A stretch of 64,000 bases of DNA from Psychrobacillus glaciei (GTDB taxonomy: Bacteria > Bacillota > Bacilli > Bacillales_A > Planococcaceae), in assembly GCF_008973485.1 (NCBI RefSeq), contig NZ_CP031223.1:868001-932000 (forward strand), in the 5' to 3' direction. This document shows positions 25,785 to 35,982 of this stretch, in pieces. The translations under genes and the position numbers were made by a program. Position 1 is the stretch's first letter, and the number at the start of each line of letters is the position of its first letter. The notes under the pieces are model-generated. The model was not told the DNA's origin and searched no databases. It worked only from the letters and a program-made list of their open reading frames with translations.

Positions 25785-25900
25785 ATGTGGAACTTGAGAA
25801 AAATAAATAGTATCCATTAATAATGAAGCGCTGAGAGGATGAAATTGACTCTTTGTTCGCTTTTAAAAGTAGGAAGGCATCTTATCTCTCCGTATGTTTT
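25785..25900 (+). repeat. Dispersed repeat, degraded copy D2
   Basis: TAGTATCCATTAATAATGAA, CTGAGAGGATGAAAT, CTCTTTGTTCGCTTTTAAAA and CATCTTATCTCTC align with D1 and especially D3. The rest of the 25.6-26.07 kb spacer is AT-rich and presumably holds the promoter of the nucleotidase gene; nothing else recognised. Confidence 0.55.
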
Positions 25901-26073
25901 TAATGTAAAGAAACAAAAATAGAAAATTACCAAAATTTAATAATTAATTAATTGAACTTCATATTATTCCATGGTATGTTTAAAATTAGAGTCATATTAA
26001 TCTGTTTTTTGCATATCACTGGAAATTTATTGATGTGATTCTAGTAAATTAAATTGATATTAGGAGGAAAATT

Positions 26074-29000
26074 ATGAAAAAGAAGATTAAAAAGTCTGTA
26101 ATGGCTACAGTGCTTGCAACTTCCTTGATAGCTTCTAACAATGTTGGTTACGCTACCAATTCTTTGCAAGATTTGGTGGACCAGGCAAGAAAGGATATGA
26201 AGAATGCATCATATGCCTATGTTGTTCCATCTCAAAATGGAAAAATTGCAGCAAGTAGTTCTTTGTACCCTTTACTGAATACAGCTAAAGTAAATTATCA
26301 AAAAGCTAAAACGGCAATAATGAAGTCAAATGAAAAAAACAAAGATACTTTGTTAAAAGATTTAGACGATTTATATAATGAAAGAATAACTAAGGGGATT
26401 ATTCCTTATATTGATGCTTACAATTATGCTGACAAATACTTAAATCCTATTATGTCGGATATTAAAAAAGCGGAGGAAGCAAAAGACTGGGCGAAAGTGG
26501 AAACTTTATATCATAAGTTATCTGTTCAGTTGAAAACTCGTACTGCCATTCTTTATCGTTTTTCAGGTAAAGCAGCAAGAGATTTATTGTTAGATCAATA
26601 TAAAGAACCGGCCAATTTAAAACGTGATCAGTTAATCGTTCCGGTAACTATTTATATGAAAGTAAAAGAGGCGGAAACTTTATTAGCTTCAGGGAAAAAA
26701 GAAGAAGCTATTAAAGTATTAGAATCGATTAAATCTTTGATTTCTCAATTACCTTCTACTAGTTCATTACCAATGGTTAAAGATTTACTTGAAAAAGCAA
26801 ATGATGTAGCAAAAACGGCAGGAGTCGATCTAACAACTCCAACAACTCCAACAACACCAACTACACCTCCTTCGACAGGTGGCGGAAACAGTGGAGGTAA
26901 TAATGGCGGTGGTAACACGGGTTCCAAAAACTTCAACCTGTCGATCATGCATGTAAATGATATACATGCTAATACGGACAAAGCACCGAAGCTTGTTACA
27001 GCAGTAAAAGAAGTACGCACATTAAAACCGGATGCATTGTTATTAAACGCAGGAGATGTTTTCTCTGGTACTTTATATTTTAATGAATTCTTAGGACAAG
27101 CTGACTTGGCGTTTATGAATTTAATGAAGGTAGATGCTATGACATTTGGTAATCATGAGTTTGACCTTGGTTCATCTCCTGAAGGGCATAAAGCATTAGT
27201 TGACTTCATTAAAGCTGCAAAATTCCCGTTTGTATCTGCAAACGTAGACTTTTCAAAAGATGACAAATTTACAGGGTTGTTTAATACGAAAGTCTCTTCA
27301 ACACCAAAGAATAGTAATATTTACACAGGAATTGTAAAAGAAATAAATGGAGAAAAAGTAGGTATCTTTGGACTAACAACGGCTGAAACGAAGGACATTT
27401 CAAGTCCAGGAGAAGTTACATTCTCAAACTATATTGATGATGCAAAGAGAATGGTCGCTGAATTTGAAGCAATGGGAATTAATAAAATCGTTGCACTTAC
27501 ACATATTGGTTATGATGATAATGCCGCTATGGACAATGACCAAGAACTAGCTGCAAAAGTAAAAGGGATTGATGTAATTGTAGGTGGGCATAGCCATACT
27601 CAACTAGACGTACCTGTAGTAGTAGACAAGGATGACAAGGGGAACGCAAAAGATAAAACAATTATTGTGCAAGCGTATCAGTATTCTGATTTCCTTGGTA
27701 CTTTAGATGTTGAATTTGATAAAGCCGGTGTCATAGTGGGGCATTCTGGAAAGTTAATTAAGACCGCAGATAAAGCAGAAGATGCTGGGGCAGTTGCTCT
27801 TTTGAAACCTTATAAGGATCAAATCGCAGCTGTTAATGAAAAGGAAATTGGAGTAACACTTGCTAGTGCACTATTAAGTCCAAGAACATCTGATACAGGT
27901 TATGTGCCAGGCACAAGTGTAAGAGCTAGTGAAACTATTCTAGGAAACCTAATTACAGATGGGATGCTTGCTAAGGCGAAAGCATATGTAAAAGATAAAA
28001 AAGTAATTATGGCATTCCAAAATGGTGGAGGAATTAGAGCTGGTATTAATGCTGGTCCAATTACGGTGGGTGAAGTAATTACGGTGCTTCCATTTGGTAA
28101 CACACTAGCAACAATGGATCTAACTGGTGCAGAAATAAAAGCTACATTTGAAATTAGTTTTAAAGATTATCCGAAAGAAAGTGGCGGTTTCTTACATGTA
28201 TCAGGTGCGAAAGTAGAATTTAATTCTTCTAAACCTACAGGACAACGTGTAGTTTCAATTGCATATAAAAATGCAGATAATACGTATACTCAAATCCTAG
28301 ATACTGAAACTTACACAGTAGCAACAAACGCATTTACTGCTAAAGGCGGAGACGGTTATGACGTCTTGAAGAAAGCATACGAACAGGGTCGTGCAACAGA
28401 TCTTGGACTTTCAGATTGGGAAAATTTAAGAGAACATTTAGTATCTGTAAAAGATTCTATTCCAACTAAAATTGAAGGTCGTATTGTAGATGTAGCTAGT
28501 GACACTGGTTCCAAAAACTTCAACCTGTCTATCATGCATGTAAATGATATACATGCTAATACCGATAAAGCACCGAAGCTTGTTACAGCAGTAAAAGAAG
28601 TACGCACATTAAAACCGGATGCATTGTTATTAAACGCAGGGGATGTTTTCTCTGGTACTTTATATTTTAATGAATTCCTAGGCCAAGCCGACTTAGAATT
28701 TATGAATCTAATGAAAGTTGACGCTATGACATTTGGTAACCATGAGTTTGACCTTGGTTCATCACCTGAAGGGCATAAAGCTTTAGTTGACTTCATTGAA
28801 GCTGCAAAATTCCCGTTTGTATCTGCAAACGTAGACTTTTCAAAAGATGACAAATTTACAGGGTTGTTTAATACAAAGATTCCCGAAAATCCTGAAAAAC
28901 CTAAGAATGGGAATATTTACACAGGAATTGTAAAAGAAATAAACGGAGAAAAAGTTGGTATTTTTGGACTAACAACTGCAGAAACAGCAGACATCTCAAG

Positions 29001-30381
29001 TCCAGGGAAAATTACATTCTCTAACTATATTGAAGATGCAAAAAGAATGGTTGCTGAATTTGAAGCAATGGGAATTAACAAAATCGTTGCACTTACACAT
29101 ATTGGTTTTGATGATAATCCTGCTGTGGACAATGATCAAGAACTAGCTGCAAATGTACCTGGAATTGATATAATCGTTGGGGGACACAGCCATACACAGT
29201 TAAATGTACCTGTTGTTGTAGATAAAGATATTAAAGGTAATGCAAAAGATAAAACAATTATTGTACAAGCTTATCAGTATTCTGATTTCCTTGGTACTTT
29301 AGATGTTGAATTTGATAAAAATGGTGTCGTAGTAACACATGAAGGAAAGTTAATTAAGACTGAGGATAAAGCTGAAGACGCTGATGCAGTTACGCTCTTG
29401 AAACCTTATAAGGAACGAATTAAAGCTGTTAATGAAAAGGAAATTGGAGTAACTCTTGAAAATGCACTTTTAAGCCCAAGAGTAACTGATGTAGGTTATG
29501 TTCCAGGCACAAGTGTAAGATCCAATGAAACAATCCTAGGAAACATAATTACAGACGGTATGCTTGCGAAAGCGAAAGATTATGTAAAAAATAAAAATGT
29601 AATTATGGCTTTCCAAAATGGTGGAGGCATTAGAACTTCTATTCCAGCAGGTCCAATAACAGTAGGTGGTGTTATAAAAGTACTTCCATTTGGTAACACA
29701 CTAGCAACAATGGATCTAACAGGTGCAGAAATAAAAGCTACATTTGAAATTAGTTTTAAAGATTATCCGAAAGAAAGTGGCGGTTTCTTACATGTATCAG
29801 GTGCGAAAGTAGAATTTAATTCTTCTAAACCAACAGGAGAACGAGTAGTTTCAATTGCATATAAAAATGCAGATAATACGTATACTCAAATCCTAGATAC
29901 TGAAACTTACACAGTTGCAACAAACGCATTCACTGCTAAAGGTGGAGACGGCTATGAAGTTCTTAAAAAAGCATATGAAAAAGGTCGTGCAACTGACCTA
30001 GGACTATCAGATTGGGAAAATTTAAGAGAACATTTAGTATCTGTAAAAGATTCTATTCCAACTAAAATTGAAGGTCGTATTGTTGATGTAGCGGGTCAAA
30101 CTCCCGATACAGAATTACCAGGCGGTGTTATAGCAGAAGGAGATTTCTCTGGTACACCTGATGCTATAAAAGTATATAAAGGGAACGTAACAGTATCAGT
30201 TAAAGATGTATCTTTACTTGAAAATGTTGTTGTCAAAGGAAACTTAACTATTATTGGTATCCAAACAGGTAGTATTTCATTTAAGAATATTACAGTAGAA
30301 GGTGACTTTGATATTTCGTCACTAGTTGGAAAAGTCTTCAATCTTAATGGTTTGAGTATAGCTGGGCAAACGAAACTTTAA
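26074..30381 (+). CDS. Secreted wall-bound protein with two tandem 5'-nucleotidase units
   Basis: 1435-aa exported protein. A signal peptide (1 to about 28) is followed by an all-helical region (about 30-250) resembling the N-terminal cell-wall-polymer-binding domain of Geobacillus SbsC/SbsA S-layer proteins (YIDAYNYADKY, YHKLSVQLKTRTAILYRFSG, KAARDLLLDQYKEPANLKRD). A Thr-Pro/Gly-Asn linker leads to unit 1 (about 287-815) and unit 2 (about 816-1340), each a metallophosphatase (NDIHANTD, NAGDVFSG, GNHEFDLG, THIG, GGHSHTQL) plus a 5'-nucleotidase C-terminal domain (FQNGGGIR). Both units keep all metal ligands. The last ~90 residues are a beta-rich tail. It should dephosphorylate extracellular nucleotides at the cell surface. 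ATG with AGGAGGA; 72 bp before the nuclease gene. Confidence 0.92.
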   Translation: MKKKIKKSVMATVLATSLIASNNVGYATNSLQDLVDQARKDMKNASYAYVVPSQNGKIAASSSLYPLLNTAKVNYQKAKTAIMKSNEKNKDTLLKDLDDLYNERITKGIIPYIDAYNYADKYLNPIMSDIKKAEEAKDWAKVETLYHKLSVQLKTRTAILYRFSGKAARDLLLDQYKEPANLKRDQLIVPVTIYMKVKEAETLLASGKKEEAIKVLESIKSLISQLPSTSSLPMVKDLLEKANDVAKTAGVDLTTPTTPTTPTTPPSTGGGNSGGNNGGGNTGSKNFNLSIMHVNDIHANTDKAPKLVTAVKEVRTLKPDALLLNAGDVFSGTLYFNEFLGQADLAFMNLMKVDAMTFGNHEFDLGSSPEGHKALVDFIKAAKFPFVSANVDFSKDDKFTGLFNTKVSSTPKNSNIYTGIVKEINGEKVGIFGLTTAETKDISSPGEVTFSNYIDDAKRMVAEFEAMGINKIVALTHIGYDDNAAMDNDQELAAKVKGIDVIVGGHSHTQLDVPVVVDKDDKGNAKDKTIIVQAYQYSDFLGTLDVEFDKAGVIVGHSGKLIKTADKAEDAGAVALLKPYKDQIAAVNEKEIGVTLASALLSPRTSDTGYVPGTSVRASETILGNLITDGMLAKAKAYVKDKKVIMAFQNGGGIRAGINAGPITVGEVITVLPFGNTLATMDLTGAEIKATFEISFKDYPKESGGFLHVSGAKVEFNSSKPTGQRVVSIAYKNADNTYTQILDTETYTVATNAFTAKGGDGYDVLKKAYEQGRATDLGLSDWENLREHLVSVKDSIPTKIEGRIVDVASDTGSKNFNLSIMHVNDIHANTDKAPKLVTAVKEVRTLKPDALLLNAGDVFSGTLYFNEFLGQADLEFMNLMKVDAMTFGNHEFDLGSSPEGHKALVDFIEAAKFPFVSANVDFSKDDKFTGLFNTKIPENPEKPKNGNIYTGIVKEINGEKVGIFGLTTAETADISSPGKITFSNYIEDAKRMVAEFEAMGINKIVALTHIGFDDNPAVDNDQELAANVPGIDIIVGGHSHTQLNVPVVVDKDIKGNAKDKTIIVQAYQYSDFLGTLDVEFDKNGVVVTHEGKLIKTEDKAEDADAVTLLKPYKERIKAVNEKEIGVTLENALLSPRVTDVGYVPGTSVRSNETILGNIITDGMLAKAKDYVKNKNVIMAFQNGGGIRTSIPAGPITVGGVIKVLPFGNTLATMDLTGAEIKATFEISFKDYPKESGGFLHVSGAKVEFNSSKPTGERVVSIAYKNADNTYTQILDTETYTVATNAFTAKGGDGYEVLKKAYEKGRATDLGLSDWENLREHLVSVKDSIPTKIEGRIVDVAGQTPDTELPGGVIAEGDFSGTPDAIKVYKGNVTVSVKDVSLLENVVVKGNLTIIGIQTGSISFKNITVEGDFDISSLVGKVFNLNGLSIAGQTKL
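26920..30093 (+). repeat. Tandem 1587-bp intragenic duplication
   Basis: The unit starting GGTTCCAAAAACTTCAACC at 26920 restarts at 28507, 1587 bp (529 codons) later, and long stretches are identical or differ by single bases. The clearest difference is a few extra codons around 28880 (PENPEKPKN against SSTPKN). This marks a recent in-frame duplication of the whole enzyme unit. Confidence 0.9.
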
Positions 30382-30453
30382 GACTATTTTTATAAACGCA
30401 ACCAGAAATGGTATGCATTCTTTTAAAAATTGAAAAGTGATAGGAGCTAAATA

Positions 30454-33400
30454 ATGAAACATCATAAAAGGAAAACCTTTCATATTGGTTTAATATTTCT
30501 TTTGATTATCAGCTTAATTTCTCCGATGAATATTCAATCAGCTATTGCAGCGGGAGAATTAACGGTTGATCAGGCGATTGCTCAATTTGATTCAAATGGA
30601 AAGAAAAACGTATCAGTAGAAGGCTATATTGTTGGTTATGTAAAAAGTGAAATATCGGTAACGCCGACTGCTACTGATGATGTTAACTTTGCTATTGCTA
30701 GTTCCGCAAATGAAACAGATTTATCAAAAATGATTTACGTTCAGTTAACTGCTAGCTATCGAGCAGAATTTGGACTTAAAGCGAAACCAGGGAATTTAGG
30801 GAAAAAAGTGCAGATTTCTGGTTCTCTTGAAAAATACTTTGGCAATCATGCTGGTTTAAAAACACCAACAGCAATTTCTTTTGTCGATGGTGGTGGAGAG
30901 CCTCCAGTAGAAAATAAGGTAGAAGCTGTATCTGTTTCTATACCATCTTCGAGTGTTCCAGCAGGCACAGCGATTAGTTTAGTAACAAAGACAGATGGAG
31001 CATCCATTTACTTTACGACAGATGGAACTAATCCAACTAGTTCAAGCAGTAAATATGTAACTCCGATTGTTATTAATAAAGACACAACAATTAAAGCAAT
31101 CGCTATAAAAGCAGGACTAGCAGACAGTGTAGTTGCAGAATTTATTTATACCGTAAAGAGTGAATCTGGAATATTATCAATAGCAGAAGCACGTGCTACT
31201 GTTATTGGTGAAACAGTTACGATTAAAGCAATAGTAGCTGCAAACTTGAAAAATACTATCTCTGTACAAGATGCGACAGGTGGTATTGCTGTACGACCTA
31301 CTAGCCTTCCTGTGACAGTAGGAGACGAAGTAACGCTTACTGGTAAATTAGCAGATTTCAAAGGTCTCCTTCAATTAGATGGAGCAACTATTGTCAAAAA
31401 AACAGAAAATGTTGGGGCTCCAACTCCTAAAGTAGTAACTGGAGCAGAAGTGAATGAAGCCAATGAATCTCTTTTAGTGCAAGCAAAACAAATTACTTTA
31501 ACAGCTGTAAATGCAGGGAACTATACAGCAACTGATGGAAAAACAGAGTTCATCGTTCGTGATGAAAATAACTCACTAGGTTTGAGTGTAGGAAAAAAGT
31601 ACGAATCAATTACTGGTATCGTTCAACAGTTTGATGCTGATTATCAAGTTATTCCACGTTTTGCACAAGATATCGTTTCAGATAGTTCCATTCTACAACC
31701 AGTTGAAGCGAATCCAGGAAGCGGAACGTTTGTTGGTGGCACAACGGTAACCCTGTCCACAACAACAGCAAATGCTGAAATTTATTACACATTAGATGGT
31801 TCAGTACCTACAAAACAAAGCATAAAATATTCTTCACCAATTGAAATTAAAAAAAATACAACACTTAAAGCAGTAGCAATTGCTGCAAATGGTTCTTCAA
31901 GTGAAGTGAAGATATATGAATATGTCATTACAGATAGTCTTCAAATTCATGATATCCAAGGTGATGGACACTCTTCAAGCTTTGACAATAAAAATGTAGA
32001 AGGAATTCAAGGAGTAGTAACATATTCTTTTACCTTAAATGGATCATATTATTATCATATCCAAACCCCAGATAATTTAGTGGATAATAACCCTAACACT
32101 TCTGAAGCAATTCTTCTTTATAGTGGCAATAAATCTTTGTCAGCTAAAGTAGGAGACTTAGTATCGGTTACTGGGAAGGTAAGTGAATATGCATATGACG
32201 GATACGATGATCGTCAAACAACGGATTTGAAAACTACACAGATCAATGTTCGCGATGATCAAGGTGGAAAAGTGACGATAGTTAAAACTGGCGTAGCTTT
32301 ACCTGCACCAATCATCATTGATGAATCAAAAATGACTTTTGAGAAAATTGATAGTGATAACTTAACTGTTTTCAATCCGAAAGTGGACGCAATAGACTTC
32401 TGGGAAAGTATTGAAGGAATGCGCGTGCAAGTTGGTAATGTGAAAGCTGTCTCTCCACAAGAAAATGGAGATCTAGTTACACTACTTGAAAGTGCACCAA
32501 CAAACTCACTTCATGGTGGCGTACTTTACGAAGAGGGTAAGCAAAATCCAAATCGCATTCAATTCCGTTTAGAGCCAAATGGACCAGGTCGTGATTTTGA
32601 GGTAGCTACTGGAGATAAATTTAATGGACCGATTACTGGTGTGTTGGGCTATTCATATCAAAACTTTAAAATCTATGTCTCCTTAGATGAGATGAAAAAA
32701 GCTCACACAAAAGGTAAGGCTTCACCAGAAAAAACAACGATTGTGAAAACAGAAGATAAGTTAACGGTTGCTTCATATAACTTAGAAAACTTCTCAAACA
32801 ACAAAGCATCAACAACAGACGACAAAGCACGTAAATTAGCAAGAGCAATTGCAACAGATATGCAAAGTCCTGATATTGTCGGAGTAACAGAAGTTCAAGA
32901 TAACAACGGAGCAACTGTTGGTGATTCAAAGGCAGATCAAAGTTATGCAAGATTGATCACAGCAATTAAAGCAGCAGGCGGAGTAGACTACAAGTATGTA
33001 AATATTGATCCAGAAAACAATCAAGACGGTGGAGCACCAAATGCGAATATTAGAGTTGGTTTCCTATATAATCCACAACGGGTTAATTTAACAGAAGGTA
33101 TTCCGCATGGTAATGCGACAACTGCAGTAGGATACAAAGACGGTAAATTAACTTATAATCCAGGTCGTATCGATCCAACTAACAGTGCGTTTGCTAGTAG
33201 CCGTAAACCTTTGGCTGCACAATTTGATTTTAAAGGTGAAAGTGTTATCGTAATTGCGAATCACTGGAATTCAAAATCAGGTGACACGCCATTGTTTGGA
33301 TCTATTCAACCACCAGAATACAAAAGTGAAACACAAAGACACAAAATTGCAAATATAGTATACAAATTTGTGGATGATATTAAAACAAAAAGTCCCGAAG

Positions 33401-35049
33401 CGAATGTTATCTCGTTAGGAGATTTTAATGATTACCAATTCTCTCAATCACTTAAGATTCATGAAGGTAATTTGATGACAAATATGATTAACAAAGTAGA
33501 AACTTCTGATCGTTACACGTATGTATACCAAGGTAACTCACAAGTGCTAGATCATATTTTGGTTACTAAGAATCTAGAAAGTAAAACAAAAATCGATATT
33601 CTACACATCAATGCAGACTTTACAGATATGGCTGGTCGTGCAAGTGACCATGATCCAGTTTTAGTACAAATTGATATTAAAGCTAAAGATTTGGTAACAC
33701 CAATCGAAGCTGAAAAAATATTTAACTTCAAAAAACTTACAACGAAAAAGTTATCAATCGGTCAACCGAGCGTATCCGTTTCACTTGATGACCAATCAGT
33801 AATTACAGATGGCGTTCTATTCACAGGAGCTTATGCAGAATTTCACGGAGCAGGATTTGCAAAGCATGCTGTAACGATTAAACCAGTAAATGCTGGCGCG
33901 ATTATTGATTTCAAAGGAACAATAATGAAAAAAATTATCATTGATGGTCCAAACGTAAAAGAAGTAAGAGGCGCTGAAAATATTCTAGAAATAGAGTTTA
34001 CTAATGGTGCAGATAGCAAAAATATTAAATTTACAAATTCAAAAGGGGAACCCATTGCGGTTCCTTCTTTTCCTGGTGAAAATCAAGCACCTGTCATCAA
34101 GAAAAATTTTCCAAATCAAACAGTTAAAGCCGGAGAGTCCATTTCTATCTTATTAACCGACTATTTCGCTGACCCTGAAAACAAAGCACTAACTTTTACT
34201 TCCACATTAGGAACAATTGAAGGGTCAACATTAAAACTAATGCTTGCAGAAGGGAACCATATTGTAGGAGTAACAGCTTCAGATGGTGCAAAAACCGTCA
34301 CGGCGAACTTTAGTGTTCTTGTAACCTCTGCAAGTTCACCTACGGATGCTTACTATCTAAATGCATTTGGTAAAGATGGCCAAGCATTAAAAGATGCACT
34401 TCATCAAATAATTGATGGTCATACGCAACTTTCATACGATGAAGCATGGGTAGCGCTACGTGAAACGGATGAAGACCCAAATAATAAAAACAATGTAATT
34501 TTGTTTTACTCTGGAGTTTCGCGTTCTAAAACCAGTAATGGTGGAAACGTAGGGCAGTGGAATCGAGAACATACATGGGCAAAATCACACGGAGACTTTG
34601 GTACATCTAAAGGTCCAGGAACTGATATCCACCATCTACGTCCGACCGATGTACAAGTAAATAGCGCTAGAGGAAATTTAGACTTTGATAATGGGGGAAG
34701 CCCTGTTAGTGGATGTAACGGATGTCTTAAATCAGTAAATTCATTTGAACCACCTGATCGTGTAAAAGGTGATGTCGCAAGAATTTTATTTTATATGGCA
34801 ACACGTTATGAAAAAGGTGACAAAGTAGATTTAGAACTAAATGATAAAGTTAATAACGGCACTGCACCTTTCCATGGTAAGCTTTCAACACTTTTAAAGT
34901 GGCATGAGCAAGATCCAGTCGATGAATTCGAACGGAATCGTAATAATGTCATTCAAAAATGGCAAGGAAACCGCAATCCATTTATTGATCACCCAGAGTG
35001 GGTAAACTCTATATGGAAAAAAGCAACTACAGCTGAAAAAGCTGCATAA
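30454..35049 (+). CDS. Giant secreted nuclease: EEP-type DNase fused to endonuclease I
   Basis: 1531 aa with a signal peptide (about 1-33). Order: DUF6359-like OB domain (about 35-150); chitobiase/hexosaminidase C-terminal-type beta domain (about 158-235; ISLVTKTDGASIYFTTDGTN); OB-like domains (about 240-410); a second chitobiase-type domain (about 415-490); an ExeM-like OB domain (about 500-600); an endonuclease/exonuclease/phosphatase domain (about 770-1070; ASYNLENFSNN, VTEVQDN, NHWNSKS, SLGDFNDYQ, RASDHDPVL); a beta domain; an Ig-like domain (about 1210-1290; PVIKKNFPNQTVKAGES); and an endonuclease I domain (about 1300-1525; NREHTWAKSHGDFG, DIHHLRPTD). Both active sites look complete. It should degrade extracellular DNA. 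Same transcription direction as the nucleotidase, 72 bp away. Confidence 0.92.
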   Translation: MKHHKRKTFHIGLIFLLIISLISPMNIQSAIAAGELTVDQAIAQFDSNGKKNVSVEGYIVGYVKSEISVTPTATDDVNFAIASSANETDLSKMIYVQLTASYRAEFGLKAKPGNLGKKVQISGSLEKYFGNHAGLKTPTAISFVDGGGEPPVENKVEAVSVSIPSSSVPAGTAISLVTKTDGASIYFTTDGTNPTSSSSKYVTPIVINKDTTIKAIAIKAGLADSVVAEFIYTVKSESGILSIAEARATVIGETVTIKAIVAANLKNTISVQDATGGIAVRPTSLPVTVGDEVTLTGKLADFKGLLQLDGATIVKKTENVGAPTPKVVTGAEVNEANESLLVQAKQITLTAVNAGNYTATDGKTEFIVRDENNSLGLSVGKKYESITGIVQQFDADYQVIPRFAQDIVSDSSILQPVEANPGSGTFVGGTTVTLSTTTANAEIYYTLDGSVPTKQSIKYSSPIEIKKNTTLKAVAIAANGSSSEVKIYEYVITDSLQIHDIQGDGHSSSFDNKNVEGIQGVVTYSFTLNGSYYYHIQTPDNLVDNNPNTSEAILLYSGNKSLSAKVGDLVSVTGKVSEYAYDGYDDRQTTDLKTTQINVRDDQGGKVTIVKTGVALPAPIIIDESKMTFEKIDSDNLTVFNPKVDAIDFWESIEGMRVQVGNVKAVSPQENGDLVTLLESAPTNSLHGGVLYEEGKQNPNRIQFRLEPNGPGRDFEVATGDKFNGPITGVLGYSYQNFKIYVSLDEMKKAHTKGKASPEKTTIVKTEDKLTVASYNLENFSNNKASTTDDKARKLARAIATDMQSPDIVGVTEVQDNNGATVGDSKADQSYARLITAIKAAGGVDYKYVNIDPENNQDGGAPNANIRVGFLYNPQRVNLTEGIPHGNATTAVGYKDGKLTYNPGRIDPTNSAFASSRKPLAAQFDFKGESVIVIANHWNSKSGDTPLFGSIQPPEYKSETQRHKIANIVYKFVDDIKTKSPEANVISLGDFNDYQFSQSLKIHEGNLMTNMINKVETSDRYTYVYQGNSQVLDHILVTKNLESKTKIDILHINADFTDMAGRASDHDPVLVQIDIKAKDLVTPIEAEKIFNFKKLTTKKLSIGQPSVSVSLDDQSVITDGVLFTGAYAEFHGAGFAKHAVTIKPVNAGAIIDFKGTIMKKIIIDGPNVKEVRGAENILEIEFTNGADSKNIKFTNSKGEPIAVPSFPGENQAPVIKKNFPNQTVKAGESISILLTDYFADPENKALTFTSTLGTIEGSTLKLMLAEGNHIVGVTASDGAKTVTANFSVLVTSASSPTDAYYLNAFGKDGQALKDALHQIIDGHTQLSYDEAWVALRETDEDPNNKNNVILFYSGVSRSKTSNGGNVGQWNREHTWAKSHGDFGTSKGPGTDIHHLRPTDVQVNSARGNLDFDNGGSPVSGCNGCLKSVNSFEPPDRVKGDVARILFYMATRYEKGDKVDLELNDKVNNGTAPFHGKLSTLLKWHEQDPVDEFERNRNNVIQKWQGNRNPFIDHPEWVNSIWKKATTAEKAA

Positions 35050-35190
35050 TCATTTACCTTCGTTAACAGTAAGTCATCGTTTCCCTATTTTAGAATCGAT
35101 TTTATGCAATTATGGAAACTAACTACAATTCATTATGAAACCTTCAAAGTGAATACAATACGATAAATTATGTGTAGCTAAATAGGTTAA

Positions 35191-35233
35191 AATGCCCTCA
35201 AAATTCGCTTATGCGTTTGGAGGGCATTTTTGA
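35191..35233 (+). terminator. Terminator of the nuclease unit
   Basis: AAAATGCCCTC ... GAGGGCATTTTT hairpin about 140 bp after the nuclease stop, with a short T run. Confidence 0.8.
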
Positions 35234-35310
35234 TTGTCTAAAAGAGAAATATTGGATTTTTTTTGGTATAATATCATTAAAACTTTGAGAGCCTAAAGGA
35301 AACTACATAT

Positions 35311-35757
35311 ATGAGTAAATATCTTTCGTGGTTAGCCGTAATCTTGTGGATGTGCCTAATTTTTTACTTTTCCCACCAACCAGCTACTGCATCAAGTGAA
35401 TTGAGTACAGGGATTACAGAGTTTATTGAAATAACCGTAGAAAAAGTGGCACCTAACGCAAATTTTATTACTGAAAATTTTCATCATATCGTCAGAAAAA
35501 ATGCTCATTTTTTTATTTATTTAGTGCTTGGTGTACTTATCTTGCATGCCTTGAAGCTAAACTGGACCGGAAAATATAGAGCGATGGGGATAGCCCTATT
35601 TATTTGTGTGCTTTATGCAATGTCCGATGAAGTGCATCAACTATTTGTTCCCGGCAGAGGGGCGCAAGTGAAAGATGTGCTCATAGATAGCGCTGGTGCA
35701 ACTCTTGGGGTTGTCGTGTATTCGGTTATTAATAGATTAAATTCGCGGATTCTTTGA
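35311..35757 (+). CDS. VanZ-like membrane protein
   Basis: 148-aa integral membrane protein of the VanZ family, whose founder raises teicoplanin resistance by an unknown mechanism. It has four hydrophobic segments and the diagnostic motif YAMSDEVHQLFVPGRGAQVKD near the C-terminus, with the acidic/histidine set in place; the N-terminal W..I..FYFSHQPA is also typical. AAAGGA precedes the ATG. Single gene; function in the cell unknown. Confidence 0.85.
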   Translation: MSKYLSWLAVILWMCLIFYFSHQPATASSELSTGITEFIEITVEKVAPNANFITENFHHIVRKNAHFFIYLVLGVLILHALKLNWTGKYRAMGIALFICVLYAMSDEVHQLFVPGRGAQVKDVLIDSAGATLGVVVYSVINRLNSRIL

Positions 35758-35982
35758 ATGGTATGAAGAGGGAAGTATAACTAGGTAGTGAGGAAGAAGT
35801 GCAAATCATCTATACACTTTTCTAAAACATAAGAAAGTATGAATTAAATAATAAAGTCGATAGTAGTCGAAATAGTTTTGCTTCGGCGGCTATTTTTCAT
35901 TTTCAAAGATTGTTTCAACAAAAGCTTGCTGATTAAAAAGTACAGTTTTTCTACAAACTTATGAATAGAAGGGGGACTGGCG

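Noticed and set aside
26920..30093. Two separate nucleotidase genes fused by assembly error
   Set aside because: The junction is in frame, the two units have many scattered differences and distinct loop lengths, so a true duplication is more likely, although reads should confirm.
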